64,000 nucleotides of DNA from Nitrospiraceae bacterium (GCA_003599275.1 QZJG01000015.1:1-64000); one strand, 5' to 3'. Positions 37,159-46,564 are shown, numbered from the stretch's first letter. Notes: generated by a model not told the origin, from the letters alone. Program-made: numbers and translations.

Positions 37159-38393
37159 AAGACTGGATCCCAATATTCAAAACCGGCACACACACAGACT
37201 CTGCCGGTAATACAAAAGACTGGACAGAGCAGGACCTCGATAATATCGTCCAGAAGTTCAGCCCGCAGATCGGCGCGCCGCTTGTTATCGGCCATCCGAA
37301 AGACAATGCCCCGGCATACGGCTGGGTCGAGGGACTGAAGCGCGTCGGCCAGATGCTCTATTACAAACCGATGCAGGTCATCGAGGAGTTTAAGGAGATG
37401 ATCAATAAAGGACTGTTCAAAAAACGGTCGATATCCCTTTACCCGGACGGCACGCTCCGGCATATCGGATACCTGGGCGCAATGCCTCCGGCAGTAAAGG
37501 GACTCCCGGACCATACATTCATGGCAGAGGAAGACGCGGCGACGTATGAATTCTCGGAATACCGCATGACCATGCTGGGCGGCATGTTCCAGCGGCTACG
37601 TGACTTCCTGATAGAAAAATTCGGTACCGAGGCGGCTGACAGGATCGTCTCGGCTTATGAAATAGATGAACTGAAGAGAGATGATTCAGTTACAAACGAT
37701 AACCTTATGCCTGCATATAGCGGGAAAGGAAAGGAGGACATAACTATGAGTTTTATTGACAAACTCAAAAACCTCATGAAGTCCGAAGGCATGGATGTAT
37801 CAGATATCCCTGCCGGGAAGAGCTTCACAGAGGCAGAAGTAAAAGAGATGGTGACGCAGGCCGTGCAGAAAGCAACTGCGGATTTCACCGAAGCAACAAA
37901 GAAAAAGGAGACGGAGTTCAGCGAAAAGGAAACCGCCCTCAAGCAGAGAGAGGACGCCCTGAAAAAACAGGAGACCGAAAGCAAGAAAAAGGCCGTCACG
38001 GAATTCTGCGAGGACCTGAAAAAGCAGGGCAAGCTCATCCCCGCGATGGACAATCTGGGCATGGGACTGACCGAGTTCATGCATCAGATAGCCACCATCG
38101 AGACGACCATCGAATTCGGCGAGGGCGCTGACAAGAAAAAGCAGACCCCGCTGGAGTTCATGCAGGATTTCCTCACCGCACTGCCGAAGCAGATAGAGTT
38201 CGGCGAGGTGGCGAAGAGGAGCACCGACACGGCCCCTGCCGGTGGTAACGCTGGGGAGAAGATCGAAGCCCTCGTGCAGCAGCGCATGAAGGAAAACAAG
38301 GAACTGAATTACACCCAGGCATTCGCCGAGGTGCAGAAAGAATATCCGGAGCTCACAGCAGAATACGCTGAGGAGATGAGAGGAGGTAATTAA
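37155..38393 (+). CDS. Mu gpI-like head maturation protease with C-terminal scaffold
   Basis: DWIPIFKTGTHTDSAGNTKDWTEQDLDNIVQKFSPQIGAPLVIGHPKDNAPAYGWVEGLK. Confidence 0.85.
   Translation: MKDWIPIFKTGTHTDSAGNTKDWTEQDLDNIVQKFSPQIGAPLVIGHPKDNAPAYGWVEGLKRVGQMLYYKPMQVIEEFKEMINKGLFKKRSISLYPDGTLRHIGYLGAMPPAVKGLPDHTFMAEEDAATYEFSEYRMTMLGGMFQRLRDFLIEKFGTEAADRIVSAYEIDELKRDDSVTNDNLMPAYSGKGKEDITMSFIDKLKNLMKSEGMDVSDIPAGKSFTEAEVKEMVTQAVQKATADFTEATKKKETEFSEKETALKQREDALKKQETESKKKAVTEFCEDLKKQGKLIPAMDNLGMGLTEFMHQIATIETTIEFGEGADKKKQTPLEFMQDFLTALPKQIEFGEVAKRSTDTAPAGGNAGEKIEALVQQRMKENKELNYTQAFAEVQKEYPELTAEYAEEMRGGN
37746..38393 (+). CDS. Nested in-frame scaffold protein (Mu gpZ-like), internal start
   Basis: ATG at 37746 preceded by AAAGGAGGACATAACT; coiled-coil-rich, same stop as the protease. 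Confidence 0.65.
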   Translation: MSFIDKLKNLMKSEGMDVSDIPAGKSFTEAEVKEMVTQAVQKATADFTEATKKKETEFSEKETALKQREDALKKQETESKKKAVTEFCEDLKKQGKLIPAMDNLGMGLTEFMHQIATIETTIEFGEGADKKKQTPLEFMQDFLTALPKQIEFGEVAKRSTDTAPAGGNAGEKIEALVQQRMKENKELNYTQAFAEVQKEYPELTAEYAEEMRGGN

Positions 38394-38395
38394 GA

Positions 38396-39160
38396 ATGGC
38401 AACGGAAAATAAAATACTCGATCTGAGTTTTGAGGCAGCCGAGGACCTCAGCAGTGATCAGTACACATTTGTCGTACTGACCTCAGCAGGGAAAGTCAGA
38501 CGCCCGGACAGCGAAACGGAGGTCTGTCTTGGCATCCTGCAGAACGCCCCTGCATCAGGAGAGGCAGCGGCAGTGAGGATATCGGGAGTAAGCAAGCTTG
38601 CAGTAAACGATGCTATCGGCATAGGCACGTTTATCATGCAGGAATATGTCAGCGCAACAGACGCAGGCAAGGGTAAGACCTCTGCCGGGGCACCCGCATA
38701 CTCACGGGCAGTCGCGATTGAAGCGTCGGCTGCTGAGGATGACGTGATCGCGGTGCTTTTAACCAGCACCTTCCCGGCTATTAATGATGCAGTCGCGCGT
38801 GTATCGACCGTGACCACAAAGACGACTGCCGGAGCAGTGACTTATACGGCGGCAGAGCTGATCGGCGGATTGATACTGAGGGATCCAAATGGCGGAGCGC
38901 GGTCGGATGTTACCCCGACAGCGGCGCTTATTGTGGCCGGGATTGCCGGAGCAATAGCTTCATCGTCATTTGAATTCACGATCAGAAACACCGCTGACGC
39001 GGCAGAAACGATCACCGTCACTGCAGGGGTCGGCGTAACACTGAGCGGCACCATGACTATTGCACAGAATAACAGCAAGAGATTTCTTGCGGTTGTCGAT
39101 GATGCCGGATCAGGCAGTGAGGCTGTAACGATTTACAGTCTCGGCACTGTAGTCCACTAA
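38396..39160 (+). CDS. DUF2190-like capsid-associated/decoration protein
   Basis: N-terminus MATENKILDLSFEAAEDLSSDQYTFVVLTSAGKVRRPDSETEVCLGILQNAPASGEAAAVRISGVSKL. Confidence 0.7.
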   Translation: MATENKILDLSFEAAEDLSSDQYTFVVLTSAGKVRRPDSETEVCLGILQNAPASGEAAAVRISGVSKLAVNDAIGIGTFIMQEYVSATDAGKGKTSAGAPAYSRAVAIEASAAEDDVIAVLLTSTFPAINDAVARVSTVTTKTTAGAVTYTAAELIGGLILRDPNGGARSDVTPTAALIVAGIAGAIASSSFEFTIRNTADAAETITVTAGVGVTLSGTMTIAQNNSKRFLAVVDDAGSGSEAVTIYSLGTVVH

Positions 39161-39217
39161 TTACTAAAATCAGCAGGGGGGCGAATCGCCCCCCTGCATT
39201 GAAAGGAGGATTTAAAA

Positions 39218-40198
39218 ATGCCACAACCCAATGTACGAGAATTAATCATAGCCGGACCTCTGGCGAATGTGAGTATCGCATACCGGAATCAGAGTTATGT
39301 AGCAGACCGGGCATTCCCTATTATCGACGGGGTCGCGCCTGATGCAAAAATAGCGAGATACCTGAAGGGGGCATGGTTCCGTGATGAGGCGGCAGTAAGG
39401 GCTCCCGGTACACGCGCAAACAGAGGCGGATATCCGGTCGATTATTTAGACCTGTCAGTCAAAGAATACGCCTTTGCAAAAGAGGTAACTGACGAAGACA
39501 GGGACGCTGTAAAGGCCCAGGGCGCTCCTCCGTTGAGCCCTGACCAGGATGCGATCGAATTCGCAACTGATAAAGTCGACCTGAAAAAGGAGCGTCGCGT
39601 GGCCCAGTTGATACTGGGAGGCACCTGGTCAGGAGTTGCAGGGGAAGATGCGGGCGGTTTATGGGCTGCCGGTTCGGGGAATACATTCCTGGCAGATGTG
39701 AGGGCAAGAGTCGAGACTATCAGATCAAATACCGGCCTTAAGCCTAACTGTCTTATCATCGACCACGGCACATATAACTCGCTCAAGGAAGAAAGCACCG
39801 TGCTGTCTAAGATCCAGTACGTAGAGAAAGCTGTGCTGACCAAAGATCTGCTCGCAGCGATTCTGGAGTTAGAAGAGGTCCTGATCGGAGAGGCGATTTA
39901 CTCCACAGCAAAAGAGACTAAAGCCGGGACGGAATTTACCGCATCCAACGTGTGGGAAAAGAACGCAGGCAAAGGGTCCGCGTTCCTGTACTACCGTCCG
40001 AAGAGAGCAGGATTAAAAGTCCCGTCTGCCGGATATCAGGCACGTACAAAGTATGGCGACACAGGAAAACCGAGACGCACTACAACGTGGCGTGAGAATG
40101 CCGAGCACCAGGACGTATATGAAGTCGCAGAAAAGACGGACATCGTCCAGACCGGAGCCGACCTCGGCTTCCTCTGGTACGACACACTGCTAACTTAA
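39218..40198 (+). CDS. Major capsid protein
   Basis: 326 aa, after the decoration-like gene in Mu-like siphophage head order; LIIAGPLANVSIAYRNQSYVADRAFPIIDGV. Confidence 0.8.
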   Translation: MPQPNVRELIIAGPLANVSIAYRNQSYVADRAFPIIDGVAPDAKIARYLKGAWFRDEAAVRAPGTRANRGGYPVDYLDLSVKEYAFAKEVTDEDRDAVKAQGAPPLSPDQDAIEFATDKVDLKKERRVAQLILGGTWSGVAGEDAGGLWAAGSGNTFLADVRARVETIRSNTGLKPNCLIIDHGTYNSLKEESTVLSKIQYVEKAVLTKDLLAAILELEEVLIGEAIYSTAKETKAGTEFTASNVWEKNAGKGSAFLYYRPKRAGLKVPSAGYQARTKYGDTGKPRRTTTWRENAEHQDVYEVAEKTDIVQTGADLGFLWYDTLLT

Positions 40199-40282
40199 AA
40201 ACTTAGTGATTAGTGTCAGTGATTAGTGTCGGATTCGATGCTTTTCACTGACACTGACACTATTAACTGACACGGATATTAA

Positions 40283-40714
40283 ATGCCATATTGCACACTG
40301 ACAGACATTAAAAAGCTTATCCCGGAGGTCACCGTCATCCAGCTCACGGATGATGAGGACACCGGCGCGGTCGTTACATCCCGCGTCGATGAAGCGATCG
40401 CGCAGGCGGACGCGGAGATCGACAGCTATTGCGGGGGTAAATATTCCGTACCGTTCAGCACCGTCCCGGACATTATCAAAAAATGCTCCGTGGACATATC
40501 TACCTATAATCTCTATTCCCGCCGGGTCGAGGAGATCCCCGCGACGCGGGCGGACAGATACAAAAACGCAATCCGGCAGCTCGAGGGGATTGCAAAAGGG
40601 ACTATCTCTATTGGAGAGAGTGTTGAGCCTACCGCCGCATCAGAGGGCGGAGTAGCAACCAATAAAACTGCAAGCGACCGTGTCTTTACAAAGGACACGA
40701 TGACGAATTATTAA
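40283..40714 (+). CDS. Mu gp36-like (DUF1320) head-tail protein
   Basis: MPYCTLTDIKKLIPEVTVIQLTDDEDTGAVVTSRVDEAIAQADAEIDSYCGGKYSVPF. Confidence 0.87.
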   Translation: MPYCTLTDIKKLIPEVTVIQLTDDEDTGAVVTSRVDEAIAQADAEIDSYCGGKYSVPFSTVPDIIKKCSVDISTYNLYSRRVEEIPATRADRYKNAIRQLEGIAKGTISIGESVEPTAASEGGVATNKTASDRVFTKDTMTNY

Positions 40715-40725
40715 TGGAGGTTTAA

Positions 40726-41169
40726 ATGACAAATAAAAGACTATTTAAAAAAGACTGGATTATTGCCTTCGGAATACTGACGGTCTGTGTTCTGTGTTCT
40801 GTGTTCTTGGTTCTGCCTGTTCTTGCGGCGGATGTCCCGCAGAAAAGTATTTATCACCCTAACCAGCCTCCATATTTTCGCTGGACCCTGGCGACCGCCC
40901 AGGCCGTAACAGGGGATAGCGATACGGCCACTGGAGTTGACTACTGCGAGGGTGCAAAGACCCTCACAATCACAACAGCGGGCGCAAGCGTGAACCTCAC
41001 CGTCACACCCAAGGAGGGCGCTGCCGCAAAGGCGATAAAAACATACACATTCACAACTGCCGACACAAAAATCATATCAATCACGCACTCTCTATCGACA
41101 TGGAAGGCGACCTCGGCGATCACGGCAGGTACGGTGTCGATCACGCTTGAGTGCGCGGGGAGGAGGTAG
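40726..41169 (+). CDS. Secreted hypothetical protein within the structural operon
   Basis: Signal peptide IIAFGILTVCVLCSVFLVLPVLAAD; beta-rich domain. Confidence 0.6.
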   Translation: MTNKRLFKKDWIIAFGILTVCVLCSVFLVLPVLAADVPQKSIYHPNQPPYFRWTLATAQAVTGDSDTATGVDYCEGAKTLTITTAGASVNLTVTPKEGAAAKAIKTYTFTTADTKIISITHSLSTWKATSAITAGTVSITLECAGRR

Positions 41170-41171
41170 AC

Positions 41172-44033
41172 GTGAGAACACAGAACGCAGAACACAGAAC
41201 ACAGATTAAAAATCTCGTCACTCGTTACTCATTACTCGCTACTGTCTTTTTACTTCTCACTTCTCACTTTTTACTTCCCTCTTTCGCCGGTGCGGAGTAT
41301 TACGATGCTGCAGATGATTATCAGGAGGTAAATGGAGTTAGGGATATTTCGACCATTAAATCCTCCATTATATCACCAGATTTATTATGTCAAAATCTCG
41401 ACCTGCCGAAGTCGAGCGATATAGCGATTAATGGGGAGATAGCATATGTGACGCTGGCTAATCCGACGGTGGATAATGTAACTGCATCAATAGCTATACT
41501 AAATAAAAATGACTGTAGTATTAAGGGGTTCTATAGTCACCCCGAAATGGCCGGGCCACACACTATAATATTTCACGCTGGATTTTTATATGTGCAGCAG
41601 GTGGCTCCCAAGCAACAAAAATCCATTATTGCGTTGGATGTGCGACATGGTATTTTCCCTAAATTTGCGTCACGGATATATTTTAATGGGTTTAACGGTG
41701 GAAAACTACTCAGGGCGTACGGGAATTTATTGATCTCAAATGGGAATGGATTGACGTTCTGGGATATAACAAATCCATATAAAATAAAGCATTTAACATC
41801 AGTAATAGATGCTGGCACCGCATGCATAAATGAAAATCAAGGCGACATCCCCTCCAGCTGTTTTACAAACGCAGGATTTATTGATTGTCCAACGCCAGGC
41901 TGGTGTTTTGCAGGCAACGGGGCACGGGATGAATTTGTATCAATTAATTATTCTCATGGTCTCAATAATTCTGTAGTCGTGAAAATAGTAGATGTGTTAG
42001 AAGATAGCCGTTTCCGGGCATTTAATGCAGATTTCACGTATGCCTGCAATAATGCGGAATGTTGGGTCATGAGCATGGCCACCAGCAAAAGTCTGATTAA
42101 AGTAGATATAACCAACCCTACTAATTTGCGAATAATGACTGCCCCAAATACGTTAAATGATTATGCAGCTAATTCCTGGCACCTGTCCGGCCCGGTGCTG
42201 TATGCAGGAGAGGAGTCATCAAATGGATATATATCAGCCTTCAATGTGTCATCCTCAACTCCATATCTAATTTATAGATTACAGGTAGGATCAGCTCCTG
42301 AAAATATACACCGTATACTGCCAGAGGGGGACAGGCTGTATGTGATAGGTCTGAGCACAGGTGCTGACACCGGATTTCTGAAAATTTTTTCATCTAACGG
42401 GGTCAAAGGGGATACTGGCCGATTTAATGATTTAGGCGCCGGTAATATTTCTGTGGATCAATCAGCCCGTATCCACGGCGATTTACATATAGGGAATAGC
42501 GCTGATATATCGGGCAGTCTATTGGTGTCAGGGGAACTGTCGGTGTCCGGCGGGTTCAAGGTCAGGAGTTCTTATGAGTTTTCCGACCCATCGGTATCAT
42601 TTAATGGCGCAACAGAACCGTTACAGTTTTTTTCCTATGATGACGTTTTATATTTAACAGAAGGGGCGTCAGAAAAATTATATTATTATCCCTCCAATAT
42701 CGCAGGGGAAACATGGGCAACAATTGATTTATCGTCAATAGGAGCACACACCGGGTCGCTTTCATTGGCAGAATTCAACCAAAAATTGATGTTATCAATG
42801 GATGGCGTCAGGGATATTTATTATTGCAATAATAAGTCTGGCGGGGGGATCAGCACATTATGTGACGATGTTGCCGATTTCACGTCCACTGGGATAGACA
42901 CTGCGTCAGACGTGGAAAAATTTTACGACATGATTCCACATCATGGCAGGGTTTATGTAGGTGCCGGGACTGGTCCCGGTGATGGCGATATCCATGTTTG
43001 CAATCCTGCCGCAGGAGGGGCGGGATCTGACTGTGATGATGCAGCAGATTGGGAAATATCGGACAATAGAGCATCAGCTACAACGGCAAAGGCGTTGGAG
43101 CCTCACGGTAATTATTTATACTCAGGGTATTCAGCAGACGCAACTGACGCAATACGTTATTGCGATGATTCTGTTAATGGGTCATGTGTATGGGCCACTG
43201 CAGCGACCAAGTCGGCGTTGGACAATGTAACTGGCGTTAACGATTTATTATCGGACGGTGGGTGTTTATATGCAGCAACAAGTAAATCCGGCGCTGCCGC
43301 GTTGTGGCGCTGCTGTACGACTGATGGTATTTGTGATAATTCCCCTGCGGGAGAGTGGGTTAAATATTACGAAACTACGGCAAATAATATTAACGCCGTA
43401 ACTCCGTATAATGGCAAAATCATTGCTGCTACGCAATCTGCTGGGGCCTCAGGATCAGTGTTTTCTATAGACACAAATGGAGATACCGGGGCATATAATT
43501 CAACGCAAATTATTGATGTGGCCGGCGCCTATGTGACCAGGGCATTGAGCACGTGGGGGGGGGCGTTGTGGATCGGGAAAAATGGCGGAAGTGGAAATAT
43601 ATATACAGTACCGGCGAAATCAGGGTATGTGGCAGATTATTTAGGCGCGGTGACAGCGGGCAGTGGAGTGCCTATGATCGTCAACCAATTAATTGTACGG
43701 GATATGCCTCTGACGGCAATCCCGTTAACAAATATAATTACGCCCCCCAGTGATGGGCTTTACAGTATACGTATATATGCAACATGCACGACGACCGGTG
43801 CAACTGATAGTCTCGACACAGTTATAGTTGGCTGGACTGATGATTCGGGCACGGCACGAAGTGTTGATGTACTGGGGGGAGCACTGAATTGCTCATCATT
43901 AAATTCTAAATCGTCGGGCATTATTACTATTAATGCCCGCTCTATTAAACCGATTACATACGAAACTGCCGTAACATACACTACAGGGACGGCAAAATAT
44001 TCGTTGTATCTGGATGTCGAGAGGCGCAGATGA
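41172..44033 (+). CDS. Large secreted beta-propeller-like protein within the structural operon
   Basis: GTG start after AGGAGG; signal peptide RYSLLATVFLLLTSHFLLPSFAGAEYY; recurring blade-like motifs (LYVQQVAPKQQKSIIALDVRHG, LISNGNGLTFWDITNPYKIKHL, WVMSMATSKSLIKVDITNPTNLRIM). Confidence 0.6.
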   Translation: MRTQNAEHRTQIKNLVTRYSLLATVFLLLTSHFLLPSFAGAEYYDAADDYQEVNGVRDISTIKSSIISPDLLCQNLDLPKSSDIAINGEIAYVTLANPTVDNVTASIAILNKNDCSIKGFYSHPEMAGPHTIIFHAGFLYVQQVAPKQQKSIIALDVRHGIFPKFASRIYFNGFNGGKLLRAYGNLLISNGNGLTFWDITNPYKIKHLTSVIDAGTACINENQGDIPSSCFTNAGFIDCPTPGWCFAGNGARDEFVSINYSHGLNNSVVVKIVDVLEDSRFRAFNADFTYACNNAECWVMSMATSKSLIKVDITNPTNLRIMTAPNTLNDYAANSWHLSGPVLYAGEESSNGYISAFNVSSSTPYLIYRLQVGSAPENIHRILPEGDRLYVIGLSTGADTGFLKIFSSNGVKGDTGRFNDLGAGNISVDQSARIHGDLHIGNSADISGSLLVSGELSVSGGFKVRSSYEFSDPSVSFNGATEPLQFFSYDDVLYLTEGASEKLYYYPSNIAGETWATIDLSSIGAHTGSLSLAEFNQKLMLSMDGVRDIYYCNNKSGGGISTLCDDVADFTSTGIDTASDVEKFYDMIPHHGRVYVGAGTGPGDGDIHVCNPAAGGAGSDCDDAADWEISDNRASATTAKALEPHGNYLYSGYSADATDAIRYCDDSVNGSCVWATAATKSALDNVTGVNDLLSDGGCLYAATSKSGAAALWRCCTTDGICDNSPAGEWVKYYETTANNINAVTPYNGKIIAATQSAGASGSVFSIDTNGDTGAYNSTQIIDVAGAYVTRALSTWGGALWIGKNGGSGNIYTVPAKSGYVADYLGAVTAGSGVPMIVNQLIVRDMPLTAIPLTNIITPPSDGLYSIRIYATCTTTGATDSLDTVIVGWTDDSGTARSVDVLGGALNCSSLNSKSSGIITINARSIKPITYETAVTYTTGTAKYSLYLDVERRR

Positions 44034-44464
44034 CACACAATGACATCGAAGATAAAATCATAACCGAGATCAAAACCAACATGACATACGTCCGCACGGT
44101 CGAGACGTATGCCGGGCAATTGGAAGGGAAGATCGAGGAGATGGCGATCACATTCCCTGCGGCATATGTTGTATATGCCGGATCATCCTTTGAGTGGGTA
44201 GACGGGCCGAACTATAACGAGATATGTGAATTCTCAGTGCTGGTCTGCGCAAAGAATCTGAAGGGCAATGCAGCGATGCGCAAGGACACGCACGGCTGCT
44301 ATGAGATGATCGCGGATATCAAAACAAACCTCATTAATAAGACCTTTGGCCTCGCTATGGAGAAATTAAAGATACTGCGGGTGTCGCTGATATATATATC
44401 GCAGTCAGTCACTATTTACGGAATAGATTTTCAGACTAATTTTGATACGACATTTAACTGGTAA
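44030..44464 (+). CDS. Mu gp37-like (DUF1834) protein
   Basis: MTHNDIEDKIITEIKTNMTYVRTVETYAGQLE...AITFPAAYVVYAGSSFE. Confidence 0.8.
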   Translation: MTHNDIEDKIITEIKTNMTYVRTVETYAGQLEGKIEEMAITFPAAYVVYAGSSFEWVDGPNYNEICEFSVLVCAKNLKGNAAMRKDTHGCYEMIADIKTNLINKTFGLAMEKLKILRVSLIYISQSVTIYGIDFQTNFDTTFNW

Positions 44465-44479
44465 AAAAGGAGGTTTATT

Positions 44480-45760
44480 ATGTCAGGTGTAGCAGGGATA
44501 GAACTAAAATTCGCAGTAAAGAGGGGCGTAGCATGGGGCACTGCAGTAGAGTGCGGGGCAAACGACGGAGTATTGGTTCTGCCCGGAGCATTGAAGGCGA
44601 CAATGGACGACAAACCGGATGACTCACTCGGTCTTTTCTGGCCGACAGATTCCGACCGCGGCGCGGTTGTCGCTGCTGAGGGTGGGCGACCTGCGTATTT
44701 GAGGTACGACTCCATTGATGTGCTCATTGCGCATTTTATGGGGACATCAGGGGCTCCGACCTACACGAGCGGCGTTGCGACCAACGGGACGGGTGCGGGT
44801 AGCACGACAACGCTGCTTAAGACCGGCGCGGGCTGGACGATTAATGAACATGCCGGGAAATTCTGGCAGTGCTCAGCTGACTCCGGACAGCCGACAAATG
44901 TCGGAGCTGTACGGCGCATCGTAAGTAACACTGCCGACACGCTGACATTTGCAGCGGCCCTGCCTGCAGCTACAAGCGCAACGACACAGGGCAGCATGTC
45001 TGCCGGGATCGCGACTCATAATTATGATCTCGCAGATAACCTCGATGGAGTGTTCGTGACCGTCGCTATGAACGAAAAGATCGGCATCAAGGAGGCCCCG
45101 TCACTCAAGCTGTCAGAAATGGTCATCAAGGGGACAACCGGGAATCCACTCCAGATTATATTCAAAGGCCCGGCATACAATGTCATTTTCAATTCGGCGG
45201 TAAATACGCTTGCAACCTTTGCCAATGTTACCTATCGTGAACAGCGAAATCGGATGCTTTACTCTCAGGGAGTTATGAGAGTAAATGCCCAGGGTGGCGG
45301 CGCTCTCGGATCAGGGGACATATTCTATCCCAAAGAGTTTGAACTTACGGCGAAGCGGGCTATGAAGGGGGTTTATGGTGCGGGAGGATCTTTCGATAAT
45401 ATCGATGAGCCTACAAATGATGGTACGCCGGAGGTACAGCTGAAAATCACGATGCCGAGGCATACTGAAATAACCCCCTTTACCGACTGGGCAGACAGCA
45501 GTGTGTATAAAAAAATGGACATAACCTTTACTGGAGCGCTGATCAGTGGATCATCATACAGAAAAATGGTACTGTCATTCCCCAACCTGAAATATGCAAA
45601 TGTTGATACCCCTGAACAAAGGGGGATACTTGAGAACGAGAGATTGTTCAACTGCCTGTCCGCAGCCGCAGCCCCTACCGGCATGACCGGGATTACAAAG
45701 CCTTTCAGGCTGCAACTGGTAAACACCTTCGGCGGGGACCCGCTGCAGGCCGGGAATTAA
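44480..45760 (+). CDS. Major tail tube-like protein
   Basis: 426 aa; GIELKFAVKRGVAWGTAVECGANDGVLVLPGALKA; upstream of tail chaperones and tape measure. Confidence 0.65.
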   Translation: MSGVAGIELKFAVKRGVAWGTAVECGANDGVLVLPGALKATMDDKPDDSLGLFWPTDSDRGAVVAAEGGRPAYLRYDSIDVLIAHFMGTSGAPTYTSGVATNGTGAGSTTTLLKTGAGWTINEHAGKFWQCSADSGQPTNVGAVRRIVSNTADTLTFAAALPAATSATTQGSMSAGIATHNYDLADNLDGVFVTVAMNEKIGIKEAPSLKLSEMVIKGTTGNPLQIIFKGPAYNVIFNSAVNTLATFANVTYREQRNRMLYSQGVMRVNAQGGGALGSGDIFYPKEFELTAKRAMKGVYGAGGSFDNIDEPTNDGTPEVQLKITMPRHTEITPFTDWADSSVYKKMDITFTGALISGSSYRKMVLSFPNLKYANVDTPEQRGILENERLFNCLSAAAAPTGMTGITKPFRLQLVNTFGGDPLQAGN

Positions 45761-45786
45761 TACTAATGGGTATGGGATGCCGTACC

Positions 45787-45814
45787 TGTCATTCCCGCGC
45801 AGGCGGGAATCCAG
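45787..45814. repeat. Dispersed REP-like palindrome
   Basis: TGTCATTCCCGCGCAGGCGGGAATCCAG; second copy at 50793-50820. Confidence 0.75.
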
Positions 45815-45863
45815 AAAAATATGATTCTGGACAAGCCGGAATGACAATAAGGAGACATAGATA

Positions 45864-46241
45864 ATGGCAAAATTTAATTTTTCAGATACTGACAAATCCC
45901 GGTGGATACAGTTTGACGTTGACACCGAGGTAAATATAAAGCTGATCACCAAACGCGAGTTGAGGGAGATAAGTAAGCGGTCAGCTAAACACGCCAAACT
46001 GACCGGCGAGGACGAGGCGGATGTTGCGGACAGATTGCTGGGCCGTGCCGCGGTGCTTGGCTGGCGCAATAAAGACGATCACAACCATCCGGGCATTATT
46101 GTCAATGATCAGCCCTGTGAATACAACCAGAGTAATATTGACTTGCTCATGGCAAAGAGCCTTAAATTCTCCCGGTTTGTAAATCAGACGTGCATTGATG
46201 AAGACGAATTTGACAGGGAGACAGACACAAAAAACGGCTAA
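45864..46241 (+). CDS. Tail assembly chaperone (lambda gpG-like role)
   Basis: 125 aa upstream of the tape measure gene, ends at a slippery sequence. Confidence 0.75.
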   Translation: MAKFNFSDTDKSRWIQFDVDTEVNIKLITKRELREISKRSAKHAKLTGEDEADVADRLLGRAAVLGWRNKDDHNHPGIIVNDQPCEYNQSNIDLLMAKSLKFSRFVNQTCIDEDEFDRETDTKNG

Positions 46242-46285
46242 CAGCTCATATCCGCGCAAAGCTGGACTTCCCGAATGTGAGCTGT
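46229..46285 (+). promoter_or_regulatory. Programmed -1 ribosomal frameshift signal
   Basis: A AAA AAC in frame at 46229-46235; 5-nt spacer; 11-bp stem 46241-46251/46275-46285 (ACAGCUCAUAU/AUGUGAGCUGU). Confidence 0.85.
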
Positions 46286-46564
46286 GATGTATGCAGGGAG
46301 ACATTATTAATAGATAAAGTCGAGCCTCCCTGTTTTAACGAGGATGGAGATGAACAAAGACCCGGAATCAACAGCTGCTGGATACCTCCCCCGGATGAGC
46401 GCGGGCAGCGCATTCTCGACATTCGCGCAAAGATTACGTCACTACAGGGCCTCGTTGATCCCGGTACTATTCTTGGTCTTTATAATGCTGATCTTGAGGA
46501 TATCGAGCTGCTGGCATGGCTTGAGGAGCAGATTAAAGAGATGAACGGAAAGCAAAATGGCTAA
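46277..46564 (+). CDS. Frameshift extension of the tail assembly chaperone (gpGT-like)
   Basis: Open in the -1 frame from the slippery site: ...KRLTAHIRAKLDFPNVSCDVCRETLLIDKVEPPCFNEDGDEQRPGINSCWIPP; the 46277 start is probably not used. Confidence 0.75.
   Translation: MSCDVCRETLLIDKVEPPCFNEDGDEQRPGINSCWIPPPDERGQRILDIRAKITSLQGLVDPGTILGLYNADLEDIELLAWLEEQIKEMNGKQNG

Noticed and set aside
46277-46564. Independent gene starting at 46277
   Set aside because: Its GTG start is inside the frameshift stem and the frame is open back to the A_AAA_AAC site; better explained as a frameshift extension.
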